64,000 nucleotides of DNA from Lachnospiraceae bacterium. GTDB taxonomy: Bacteria > Bacillota > Clostridia > Lachnospirales > Lachnospiraceae. The stretch's first letter is position 1; each line of letters begins with the position of its first letter. Positions 28,998 to 37,282 of this stretch are shown here, piece after piece. The notes below the pieces were generated by a model, which did not search any database, was not told where the DNA came from, and saw only the letters and a program-made list of their open reading frames with translations. Where the stretch lies: assembly GCA_021771695.1 (NCBI GenBank), contig JAETON010000005.1, positions 55,776 through 119,775 of the forward strand. The letters are read 5' to 3'. Made by a program: the position numbers and the translations under genes.

Positions 28998-29216
28998 ATG
29001 TTTCAAAAAGTTATTGCACCAGTCATTATTACTGTCATTTCTATTTTTCTGGAATTGATTTATCTTGGGGTTTATGTCGTAGTCATTCCTTGGATTTGGC
29101 TGAAAATAGTTTTTGCATTCATTCCTCTGGGATTTATCGGTGTTTCTATTTATGTTCTAGTAGAACGAATACAAGAAATAAGGAGTGGTGTGGAAGATGA
29201 TCTTAGTAAATACTGA
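28998..29216 (+). CDS. Small membrane protein upstream of and overlapping a YbjQ-family gene
   Basis: 72 aa, hydrophobic; GAAAGGAGGAG RBS. Confidence 0.65.
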   Translation: MFQKVIAPVIITVISIFLELIYLGVYVVVIPWIWLKIVFAFIPLGFIGVSIYVLVERIQEIRSGVEDDLSKY

Positions 29217-29508
29217 TTACATTAGCGGAAAAAAACTGGAAACTTTACAGATGGTAAAAGGAAGTACGATTCAGTCTAAAAATATCGGCAAAGATATTAC
29301 ACAAGGATTTAAAACCCTTGTGGGTGGAGAACTGAAAGCATACACTGCCATGATGGATGAAGCTCGTGCACTCGCAACCAAACGAATGGTAGAAGAAGCA
29401 GAAAATCTTGGTGCCGATGCTGTTGTGAACATCCGTTATGCTTCCTCTGCTGTTATGCAGGGCGCAGCTGAAGTAATTGTTTACGGAACCGCAGTAAAAT
29501 TCAAATAA
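29197..29508 (+). CDS. YbjQ family (UPF0145 / putative heavy-metal-binding) protein
   Basis: MILVNTDYISGKKLETLQMVKGSTIQSKNIGKDITQGFKTLVGGELKAYTAMMDEARALATKRMVEEAENLGADAVVNIRY. Confidence 0.9.
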   Translation: MILVNTDYISGKKLETLQMVKGSTIQSKNIGKDITQGFKTLVGGELKAYTAMMDEARALATKRMVEEAENLGADAVVNIRYASSAVMQGAAEVIVYGTAVKFK

Positions 29509-29518
29509 AAACGTACCA

Positions 29519-29570
29519 TTCAAAAATTCCCGGTAAAACATATTCATATCTTACCGGGAATTTTTATGTA
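29519..29570. terminator. Bidirectional intrinsic terminator
   Basis: AAAATTCCCGGTAAAACATATTCATATCTTACCGGGAATTTTTA between convergent genes. Confidence 0.85.
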
Positions 29571-29582
29571 CATTTTCATTCT

Positions 29583-29741
29583 TTATGCTTCAACAAATAC
29601 TTCTTTTCCTAATCCGCAGACTGGGCATACCCAATCTTCCGGAAGATCTTCAAATTTTGTTCCGGCAGCAATTCCGTTATCCGGATCTCCAACTGCCTCA
29701 TCATATACATATCCGCATGGTTCACATTCAAATTTCTTCAT
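29583..29741 (-). CDS. Rubredoxin
   Basis: [52 protein letters not shown]; paired CxxC. Confidence 0.97.
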   Translation of the reverse strand: MKKFECEPCGYVYDEAVGDPDNGIAAGTKFEDLPEDWVCPVCGLGKEVFVEA

Positions 29742-29806
29742 TTTCTTTTCCCCCTTTACTATCATTGATTATGACTCTATAATAATCTTAAATCTAAATC
29801 ATTTCC

Positions 29807-29820
29807 GTAACATATGTTAC
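29807..29820. promoter_or_regulatory. Perfect palindrome, candidate Crp/Fnr-type operator
   Basis: GTAACATATGTTAC in the rubredoxin/Crp divergent intergenic region. Confidence 0.55.
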
Positions 29821-29843
29821 AAAACACAAAAAAGGTGAAAAAA

Positions 29844-30521
29844 ATGGAAATTAAAGATACACTGCTATTTCAAAATTTAAATACAGAAGAAATTCAACGT
29901 GTCCTGCACTGTTCCGATGCAAAATTCCTGACTTTCGATAAGAATCAAGAAATTATATCTCCAAAAGATCATCCCAAAGTTCTCTATTTAATTTTAAAAG
30001 GAGAAGTGATCCTTGAGCAATTTAATTATATGGGAAAACCTATGAATATTGAATACCGCAAAACTGGAGAATTGTTTGCACAAGAAGATTTGTTCCTTGA
30101 GCAGAACACTTTTGAATATTCTGTTCGCACAACAAAACCGTGCAGGATACTAACCGCAAATAAAAATTTCTTTTTTCAGACTTGTGAGAAAAGCTGTGCA
30201 CATCATAGCAAAGTCATTTACAATATGCTTCATGTTTTTGCCTTAGAAAACCGTCAAAAACAGCAGCGGCTTGAACTTTTAACCTGTGGAGAACTTACCC
30301 AGCGGATTGCCCGCTATCTTTTGGAGACCAGTCATGGAAACTCCATTGTCTGTGTCCCTATGAACCGCTCTGAACTAGCTGCTTATTTAAATGTGGCAAG
30401 ACCGTCTCTTTCCCGCACTTTATCTTCTATGCAGGAACAAAATATCATTCAAATTCACGGGCGGAATCAAATTCAGATTTTAGATTTTGAAAATTTACAA
30501 GCCTTGATCGATGGTGTTTGA
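29844..30521 (+). CDS. Crp/Fnr-family transcriptional regulator
   Basis: cNMP-binding-like fold plus winged HTH GNSIVCVPMNRSELAAYLNVARPSLSRTLSSMQEQNIIQIHG. Confidence 0.92.
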   Translation: MEIKDTLLFQNLNTEEIQRVLHCSDAKFLTFDKNQEIISPKDHPKVLYLILKGEVILEQFNYMGKPMNIEYRKTGELFAQEDLFLEQNTFEYSVRTTKPCRILTANKNFFFQTCEKSCAHHSKVIYNMLHVFALENRQKQQRLELLTCGELTQRIARYLLETSHGNSIVCVPMNRSELAAYLNVARPSLSRTLSSMQEQNIIQIHGRNQIQILDFENLQALIDGV

Positions 30522-31202
30522 TTCTAAACAAACTGGAATCGGCTGGTCTATGACCAGTTCATTTTCTTTTACCAAACAATCCAATGCAAGTATACGTACT
30601 CCTGCTTTCCCCGCTTTGCGGAGAGTTTCTCCAAACGCCTGATGTGTTCTATCATTTGGTTCAAAATGATGTGTTCCTTTCATTTGAATCACAAATACGA
30701 TATATGCATCGTAACCTTCCGCTTTTGCCTGCATTAATTCTTCGATATGTTTGATTCCTCTCTGCGTTGGAGCATCTGGAAATCTGGCAATCCCATTTTC
30801 TTCTAATGTCACCCCTTTTACTTCCAAAAACGATTTTTTCCCATTGCCCTCTATATAAAAATCAAATCGGGAATTTCCATATTTTTGTTCTGGTTTGATC
30901 AGCGTTGGATTTTGATAAATACCTTCTTGTCGCAGCCATTCTCCTACTACTTTATTGGGTGCCTGTGAATCCATATTTACCATAACATTGCCTTTCATAA
31001 CTCCAATCAAAGAATATTTCGTTTTTCTAGATGGATTATTATGTTCCTGCAAAAAAATTTTTGCTCCCGGAATCAACAGTTCCCGGCACCTGCCTGTATT
31101 TTTTACATGAGCTTTCTCTACTATTCCATCTATTTCAACTTCTGCAATAAATCGATTGGGCCTGTTTTTAAAAACACCTTCTACTATATTTTCATATTTC
31201 AT
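30495..31202 (-). CDS. sfsA: DNA/RNA nuclease SfsA
   Basis: MKYENIVEGVFKNRPNRFIAEVEIDGIVEKAHVKNTGRCRELLIPGA..., PDAPTQRGIKHIEEL. Confidence 0.95.
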   Translation of the reverse strand: MKYENIVEGVFKNRPNRFIAEVEIDGIVEKAHVKNTGRCRELLIPGAKIFLQEHNNPSRKTKYSLIGVMKGNVMVNMDSQAPNKVVGEWLRQEGIYQNPTLIKPEQKYGNSRFDFYIEGNGKKSFLEVKGVTLEENGIARFPDAPTQRGIKHIEELMQAKAEGYDAYIVFVIQMKGTHHFEPNDRTHQAFGETLRKAGKAGVRILALDCLVKENELVIDQPIPVCLESNTIDQGL

Positions 31203-31207
31203 ATACT

Positions 31208-32125
31208 TTATTCCTCCAAAGGATTATTTTCATCTAAATCCAGTGTAATTTCCACAGAAATATCTGCAATCTGTGTTTGAAGTTTCATATTTATTTGCTG
31301 CTTTAATTTTCTTATCTGATGAATATATATATAGTCGTTCCTGCTTACGATATAAACTTCAACCCATATTTTCCGCCCTGTCTGCACAATATCATAAAAA
31401 GACGCATCATAAGGTGTTCCCTGCAGTTCTTCATCAACTATCTTTTTAATCATTGCAATAATTTCCTCTCCCGGTGCAATCAATATAATGCTTTTTAATG
31501 ATTCCCATACCATTTTCATTGGCTGTGGCAGCATCACTACAGCAATGATAATAGCAACAACTTGATCTATATATCTTCCCATCCAGACAAAGACTGTATT
31601 TTTTAAAAATACTTGTACCAAAAATGCCGCACTGACACCAAAACAACAGGCTGCATCTATTTTCCACGAAACAATTTCAGCTTTTACTACTTGAGAATTC
31701 ACTCCATGATTGATTTTAAGAATCAATCCTAAAACAACGATACTAAAAACACAGATAACCAATTCAAATATTCCAATCAACATGGAATCCACTTGATTTC
31801 CTCCATTGAGTATCATTTTGATATTTTCATAAATCAAATCTAGTGTGATAACTGTCAGCATACTTCCCTTTATTAAAATGAAAATACTTTCCAGCTGAGC
31901 ATAGCCATATGGCATTTTTTCTGTTTCCTTTTTATAAATAAATGGCAGCATAATCAGAAATGCCGCAGATACCAGCACTTCCGAACTATCAAAAATTCCA
32001 TCCATTAAAACCGCCTGCGAACGGCTGTACCAAGCCATCATAAGCTCTATTACCGCAATCAATCCGCCAGACCATGTTGATAAATTTAAAATAATTTTTT
32101 CTTTTCTCATACTCTTCATATTCAT
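31208..32125 (-). CDS. Cation diffusion facilitator family transporter
   Basis: 305 aa, 6-TM CDF: LSTWSGGLIAVIELMMAWYSRSQAVLMDGIFDSSE. Confidence 0.85.
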   Translation of the reverse strand: MNMKSMRKEKIILNLSTWSGGLIAVIELMMAWYSRSQAVLMDGIFDSSEVLVSAAFLIMLPFIYKKETEKMPYGYAQLESIFILIKGSMLTVITLDLIYENIKMILNGGNQVDSMLIGIFELVICVFSIVVLGLILKINHGVNSQVVKAEIVSWKIDAACCFGVSAAFLVQVFLKNTVFVWMGRYIDQVVAIIIAVVMLPQPMKMVWESLKSIILIAPGEEIIAMIKKIVDEELQGTPYDASFYDIVQTGRKIWVEVYIVSRNDYIYIHQIRKLKQQINMKLQTQIADISVEITLDLDENNPLEE

Positions 32126-32559
32126 TTCCCCTCAGATGATTTGGTACTGTAAATTATTACATCCCTATTATTTTCAAGGGCTGCACTACTTTTTGTAAAT
32201 AAAAAAGCAATGACCCTCACTCTTTGTGTAAAATGTAATCACTACAAAAACAAAACATGAAAGAATATCATTACTTTTTGAATAACATTATACTCTACTT
32301 AATTAATATCATGCAAGAACAATATCAGCAAATCTGCCAGTTAATTATATAACTTTCTATTCAAACTCATTCCCATTATAATAGAATTATAGAAGTATAT
32401 TATAAATTCCGTCTAAAAGGTTACAAAACAGATGCATCATCATCTATGGAGCTGCAGCTCTCTTTTTTATGCTTGAAAATAGAAAAGCAGACTCTTTTTC
32501 TCTGACATTTTTCATTTTACAGCATAAACTATTAACAGATAATACTCAGGGGGGTTATT

Positions 32560-33324
32560 ATGGCATATGCCCTTTCTTTAAAAAATATATCCTACACATA
32601 CCATTCCATTCACCAAGAAACACTTGCACTATCTAATGTTTCCTTTGATGTAAAATCCGGAGAATTCGTTGCTGTTGTCGGTCCAAGCGGCTGTGGAAAA
32701 TCTACACTGCTTCATTTAATTGCCAATCTGCTTCCTTTGGACACCGGAGAAATTTTTATTAACGGTTATCCTTTAGCAATTTCTAAGGAGAAAGTTGGTT
32801 ATATGCTGCAAAAAGACCAGCTTCTTCCATGGAAAACCATTTATCAAAACGTAATTCTCGGACTAAAAATACAAAAAATGAAACAGCCTGATAAATTGGA
32901 ACGGGTAAACCATCTACTGGCAGCATATGGTCTTGCTGATTTTAAAAATTCTTATCCAAACCAATTATCCGGTGGAATGCGTCAGAGAGCCGCCCTAATC
33001 CGAACTTTGGCACTGTCACCGGATATTCTGCTGCTGGATGAACCCTTTTCTGCTTTAGATTATCAAACACGGTTAAATGTATCCAATGACATTGGCACGA
33101 TCTTAAAAAAAGAAAAGAAAACTGCTCTTTTAGTCACTCACGATTTATCTGAAGCCATCAGTATGGCAGACCGTGTTATCGTACTATCAAAACGTCCCGG
33201 CACTGTAAAATCACAGGTCAAAATACAGCTTTCCTGCGAAGAAAAAACTCCACAGAATGCAAGAAATTCCGTAGAGTTCAGAGACTATTTCAATCAGTTA
33301 TGGAGGGAAATCAATGAAGTCTGA
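32560..33324 (+). CDS. ABC transporter ATP-binding protein (NitT/TauT/SsuB type)
   Basis: VVGPSGCGKSTLLHLIANL, LSGGMRQRAALIRTLALSPDILLLDEPFSALD. Confidence 0.93.
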   Translation: MAYALSLKNISYTYHSIHQETLALSNVSFDVKSGEFVAVVGPSGCGKSTLLHLIANLLPLDTGEIFINGYPLAISKEKVGYMLQKDQLLPWKTIYQNVILGLKIQKMKQPDKLERVNHLLAAYGLADFKNSYPNQLSGGMRQRAALIRTLALSPDILLLDEPFSALDYQTRLNVSNDIGTILKKEKKTALLVTHDLSEAISMADRVIVLSKRPGTVKSQVKIQLSCEEKTPQNARNSVEFRDYFNQLWREINEV

Positions 33325-34114
33325 AATATCAAATGAACAAAAAATATATCTCCAAAATATCCAAAAAAGAAAATACTGGATTCTGGTTGCACAGATTTCC
33401 CTGCTCCTTTTGCTTCTTTTTATCTGGGAAGTTTCTGTTGAAAAAGAATATTTAAACGGTTTTATTTTCAGTAGTCCCAGCCGTGTCATCCAGTGCTTTT
33501 ACTCTATGTTAAAAGATCAAAGCATTTTTCTTCATGTTGGAATTACTTTACTAGAAACTATGATAAGTTTTCTTCTGATTATGTTTCTTACAGTTGCTGC
33601 CGGCGTTCTTTTATGGTGGTTCCAAACTTTGGCCGATATTCTTGACCCATACTTAGTTGTTTTAAACAGCCTTCCAAAATCTGCCTTAGCTCCTATCTTA
33701 ATTGTATGGCTTGGAAATAATATGAAGACAATCATTATCACTTCCATTTCCATTGCTGTTTTTGGCAGTATCTTAAATCTTTATAATGGATTTATGAAAG
33801 TAGATCCTGAACGATTGATGCTGATCCGCACCTTAGGCGGAACAAAAACAGACTGCCTTCGTCTGGCTGTCATTCCAAGCTGTATTCCTCTATTCATCAG
33901 TCTCATGAAAGTCAGTATCGGACTATCTTTGGTAGGTGTCATTATTGGAGAATTTCTTGCTGCCAGAGCCGGATTGGGATATTTAATTATTTATGGAAGC
34001 CAAGTTTTTAAAATGGACTGGGTAATGATGTCAATTATCATTCTATGCCTGATTGCTATGCTCCTATATAAACTTTTGCATATTTTAGAAAAGTATGCTG
34101 TAAAAAATATGTAG
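33314..34114 (+). CDS. ABC transporter permease (NitT/TauT/SsuC type)
   Basis: 266 aa with EFLAARAGLGYLIIYGSQVFKMDWVMMSIIIL typical of SsuC-like permeases. Confidence 0.92.
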   Translation: MKSEISNEQKIYLQNIQKRKYWILVAQISLLLLLLFIWEVSVEKEYLNGFIFSSPSRVIQCFYSMLKDQSIFLHVGITLLETMISFLLIMFLTVAAGVLLWWFQTLADILDPYLVVLNSLPKSALAPILIVWLGNNMKTIIITSISIAVFGSILNLYNGFMKVDPERLMLIRTLGGTKTDCLRLAVIPSCIPLFISLMKVSIGLSLVGVIIGEFLAARAGLGYLIIYGSQVFKMDWVMMSIIILCLIAMLLYKLLHILEKYAVKNM

Positions 34115-34308
34115 AACATCAGAAAGTCCCACCGTTTCCGATGGGACTTTTGTTTTTATTAATGAAAAGAGAGGATTAAAATATATATGAAAAACTATGT
34201 CTTTATTATATCGAATTCCTGTCCTAATTCAATTTAATCCCTATAAACTTTTCTAAACAAACTATAAAATCTTCTAAAGAAAATATGAGATTTCTTATGA
34301 GGTTTTAA
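34103..34308. repeat. Direct repeat copy 1 (about 205 bp; includes permease stop and terminator)
   Basis: Aligns by eye to 35203-35408 (e.g. ATGAAAAGAGAGGATTAAAATATATATGAAAAACTATGTCTTTATTATA identical in both). Confidence 0.9.
34122..34156 (+). terminator. Terminator of the ABC operon
   Basis: AAAGTCCCACCGTTTCCGATGGGACTTTTGTTTTT. Confidence 0.8.
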
Positions 34309-34365
34309 AGCTGCTATTCTCTCACTTCTCTAGCTAAAGCCTGTACTTAATCAAATGTACTATAT

Positions 34366-34497
34366 TTATTCTTTACGATCCAGCCACATTAAAACCTTTT
34401 TACATTTTGGACAATGCCATGCAGGATATTCTCCTCCCCACAATGGGACTGTGACTGTATCTCTAAAAAAGTCTTTGATTCCTGTTTTTCCCTTCTC
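34366..34497 (-). pseudogene. C-terminal remnant of a small CxxC (zinc-ribbon-like) protein
   Basis: Minus-strand open stretch without start codon: EKGKTGIKDFFRDTVTVPLWGGEYPAWHCPKCKKVLMWLDRKE*. Confidence 0.45.
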
Positions 34498-34508
34498 TTA
34501 AATAAAAT

Positions 34509-35117
34509 CTAGCAGTCTTTGTCTGGCTGCTGTCCTTCATGAGCTTTCCACTGACATTCCATTATCTGCATATGGGTAAATACGGCTTTAAACGAGGAAT
34601 CTTCTGGCGAACATGCATAAATGCCAAAAGAAATTCTCCCATCTCCACAAAACAAATGACATATTCTCATTTGATGGAAAGTAATTCCATCCGATGAACA
34701 TTCTATACAATAATCATCTTCTCTTCTGCTCAAACGATACCACATAGATTTTACAGATGCATCAATCGCTGTCGTAGCCCAATCAGAATACCCATGATTC
34801 GTTACAACACTTCCTAAATGCTGATATTCCTCATTTTCATACTCTATAGACCCTTTTAACCAGTTTTGACTGTCCAAATATAGAACGATACCACATTGAT
34901 CAAACCTATGACAACTTTCCTCAAATTCTGTTTTTACTACAAAACTGAAATATTTCTCATCTGTTTCTATTTGTAAAACAGGTGCATTGTCATTTTGAAA
35001 ATGATAATAAGTTCTCTGCCACAAGTCTGTATGTGGTTTTGTGACAATTTCAATTTTATCTTCCTCTATTTTGTAACTTTCCGGTTCACGTATCCATTTA
35101 AAATCTTCTAAATTCAT
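34509..35117 (-). CDS. DUF1349 (concanavalin-like) protein
   Basis: 202 aa with HRFDQCGIVLYLDSQNWLKGSIEYEN and SDWATTAID...WYRLSRREDDYCIECSSDGITFHQMR, DUF1349-like. Confidence 0.82.
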   Translation of the reverse strand: MNLEDFKWIREPESYKIEEDKIEIVTKPHTDLWQRTYYHFQNDNAPVLQIETDEKYFSFVVKTEFEESCHRFDQCGIVLYLDSQNWLKGSIEYENEEYQHLGSVVTNHGYSDWATTAIDASVKSMWYRLSRREDDYCIECSSDGITFHQMRICHLFCGDGRISFGIYACSPEDSSFKAVFTHMQIMECQWKAHEGQQPDKDC

Positions 35118-35202
35118 TCATCTTCTCCATAAATTTAATACTCAAATTCACCCTAGGAACATATAGAAATTATAAAAAATTTGTCTTTATATTTCAACTA
35201 CT

Positions 35203-35408
35203 AAAATGTGTAGAACATCAAAAAATCCCACCGTTTCTGATGGGACTTTTGCTTTTATAATGAAAAGAGAGGATTAAAATATATATGAAAAACTATGTCT
35301 TTATTATACCTGATCCCTCCCTCAATTCAATTTTCTCCTTATAAACTTTTCTAAACAAATTATAAAATTATCTAAAGAAAAAATGGAATTTCTTACGAAA
35401 TTTTGAAT
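35203..35408. repeat. Direct repeat copy 2 (about 205 bp)
   Basis: Diverged copy of 34103-34308, including the permease-tail TGTAGAACATCA and terminator hairpin. Confidence 0.9.
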
Positions 35409-35447
35409 ACTTCCGCCATATAATTAAATTATGTAAAGCTCTCTTCA

Positions 35448-35909
35448 TTAATCCTTCACGTACTTTAAAATATTCTGAGGATAGATTTTCTTTATTTTCT
35501 TTTGATTTCCAAGATACACTAAATAAAATTTATCCCCTATTTTGGTTTTTTCCCATAATTTCATGTCCTGCTTAGAAGCAATATAATAATCATCCTTTGT
35601 AAAATAAAAATATCTTCTTTGTCCATCCGAACGCATACGCATACGTTTTTCAATACATTGGCCTTCTTTTATAATGATTTTTTCCTTATCAATTTTACTT
35701 TTTATTCTTTGACTTTTTATTTTCTCAAAAATCCCAAGAAAAATAAATATAACCCCAAGCAGCATTTCCAGCAGTCTTCCCATAGTAAAACATAATAAAC
35801 TAACAGCAATACCGCCCAATATTGCTGCCATTCCAACACGCCCCGGTTTTATGGCATATTCCTTTTTTAGATTTGCACGAATATCCTCTTCTGTAAGTTC
35901 TCTTTTCAT
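35448..35909 (-). CDS. Hypothetical membrane protein
   Basis: 153 aa with a central TM pair and basic C-terminal domain. Confidence 0.6.
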   Translation of the reverse strand: MKRELTEEDIRANLKKEYAIKPGRVGMAAILGGIAVSLLCFTMGRLLEMLLGVIFIFLGIFEKIKSQRIKSKIDKEKIIIKEGQCIEKRMRMRSDGQRRYFYFTKDDYYIASKQDMKLWEKTKIGDKFYLVYLGNQKKIKKIYPQNILKYVKD

Positions 35910-36010
35910 ACTTTCACGCTCCTAACAACGTTCATATTATTCCATAACTGCATAGTACCAATGTTCTTTTACTTTTCATATTCCTTCCCCCTATTATTTT
36001 CTAAAAACAT

Positions 36011-37054
36011 TTATACCTTTTTGTACCTATCTATTATTTCAAAGAGTTTTTCTACATCTGCTTCCTTTGTTGCCCAGCTTGAAGCAAATCTTACAACCGT
36101 ATGCTCCTCATCCAGCTTTTCCCAAAAACTAAACCGTACCATTTTATGCAATTCTTTCATTTCTTGATTTTCCAAAATAATAAACTGTTGATTTGTCGGC
36201 GAATGCAGATAAAATTCATATCCCCGCTTTTTAAATCCTTGTTTTAGTAATTCCGCCATCTTAATGGCGTGTCTGCTGATTTCAAAATATAAATCATCGG
36301 TAAACAACGTATCAAACTGAACTCCCAGCAAACGTCCTTTTGCTGTTAGGGCTCCATGCTGTTTTATAAAAGTTATAAAGTGTTTTGGTGTATTTTGTTT
36401 CGTGAATACTACCGCTTCTCCACATAAAGCTCCCACTTTCGTTCCTCCAATATAAAACACATTACAACATTTTGCAATATAGGGAAGTGTAACATCCGTA
36501 TTGCTGCTCATTAATCCATAACCTAAACGTGCTCCATCCAAATACAATGGAATTTGAAATTCATGACAGACATTTGAAATTGCCTCTAACTCCTGCCGGC
36601 TGTACAACGTCCCATATTCTGTAGGATGTGAAATATAAACCATTCCCGGAAATACCATATGCTCATGGTTTTCATCATTCCAAAAGTTTTGCAAATATTT
36701 TTTTAATTCAAAAGCTGAGATTTTCCCATCATGTTCCGGCAGTTCCAAAACTTTATGCCCAGTAGATTCTATTGCTCCTGCCTCATGGACACTTACATGT
36801 CCAGTCTTTGCTGCTATAACTCCTTCATATGATTTTAATAGTGCATCAATGACGATTTGATTCGTCTGGGTCCCGCCCGTCAAAAAATAAATATCTGCCT
36901 GCGGACATTGACATGCTTTCTTTATTTTCTTTTTTGCCTGCATACAATATTTATCACTTCCATATCCCGGTAACTGCTCAAAATTTGTTTCTAAAAAACG
37001 CTGCAAAATTCTTTCATGGGCACCTTCTGTATAATCACTTTCAAATGACAGCAT
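36011..37054 (-). CDS. Threonine-aldolase-like / beta-eliminating lyase PLP enzyme
   Basis: MLSFESDYTEGAHERILQRF...FLTGGTQTNQIVIDALL...YLDGARLGYGLMS..FYIGGTKVGALCGEAVVF (PLP Lys). Confidence 0.92.
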   Translation of the reverse strand: MLSFESDYTEGAHERILQRFLETNFEQLPGYGSDKYCMQAKKKIKKACQCPQADIYFLTGGTQTNQIVIDALLKSYEGVIAAKTGHVSVHEAGAIESTGHKVLELPEHDGKISAFELKKYLQNFWNDENHEHMVFPGMVYISHPTEYGTLYSRQELEAISNVCHEFQIPLYLDGARLGYGLMSSNTDVTLPYIAKCCNVFYIGGTKVGALCGEAVVFTKQNTPKHFITFIKQHGALTAKGRLLGVQFDTLFTDDLYFEISRHAIKMAELLKQGFKKRGYEFYLHSPTNQQFIILENQEMKELHKMVRFSFWEKLDEEHTVVRFASSWATKEADVEKLFEIIDRYKKV

Positions 37055-37161
37055 ATGAAAACCTCCACCTCTATTATTTTCCATATATGTTTTTTATCTT
37101 TTATTCAATATATCAAATTTTTTAATTTTCGTCCATTTTAAAGACAGCATTAAAATTTCTA

Positions 37162-37190
37162 TTGAAATTTTCTAGTCAAAAGCGTATAAT
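37162..37190 (+). promoter_or_regulatory. Promoter of the AGCS symporter gene
   Basis: TTGAAA (37162-37167) - 17 nt - TATAAT (37185-37190). Confidence 0.85.
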
Positions 37191-37205
37191 TATAGGCGTT
37201 TTGAA

Positions 37206-37254
37206 GCGTAAAAAGACAATGGGGTCTTGCCGATGGGTCTTTTTGCGTTTTTTT
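37206..37254 (+). terminator. Intrinsic terminator in the 5' leader of the AGCS gene
   Basis: GCGTAAAAAGAC-(19 nt loop)-GTCTTTTTGCGTTTTTTT; lies between promoter and start codon. Confidence 0.8.
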
Positions 37255-37282
37255 GAATTTTAAAATTATTAAGGAGGATATT

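Noticed and set aside
32126-32220. Possible metal riboswitch upstream of the CDF transporter
   Set aside because: No NiCo/czcD or other riboswitch consensus visible; only a weak CCCTTGAAAATAATAGGG hairpin
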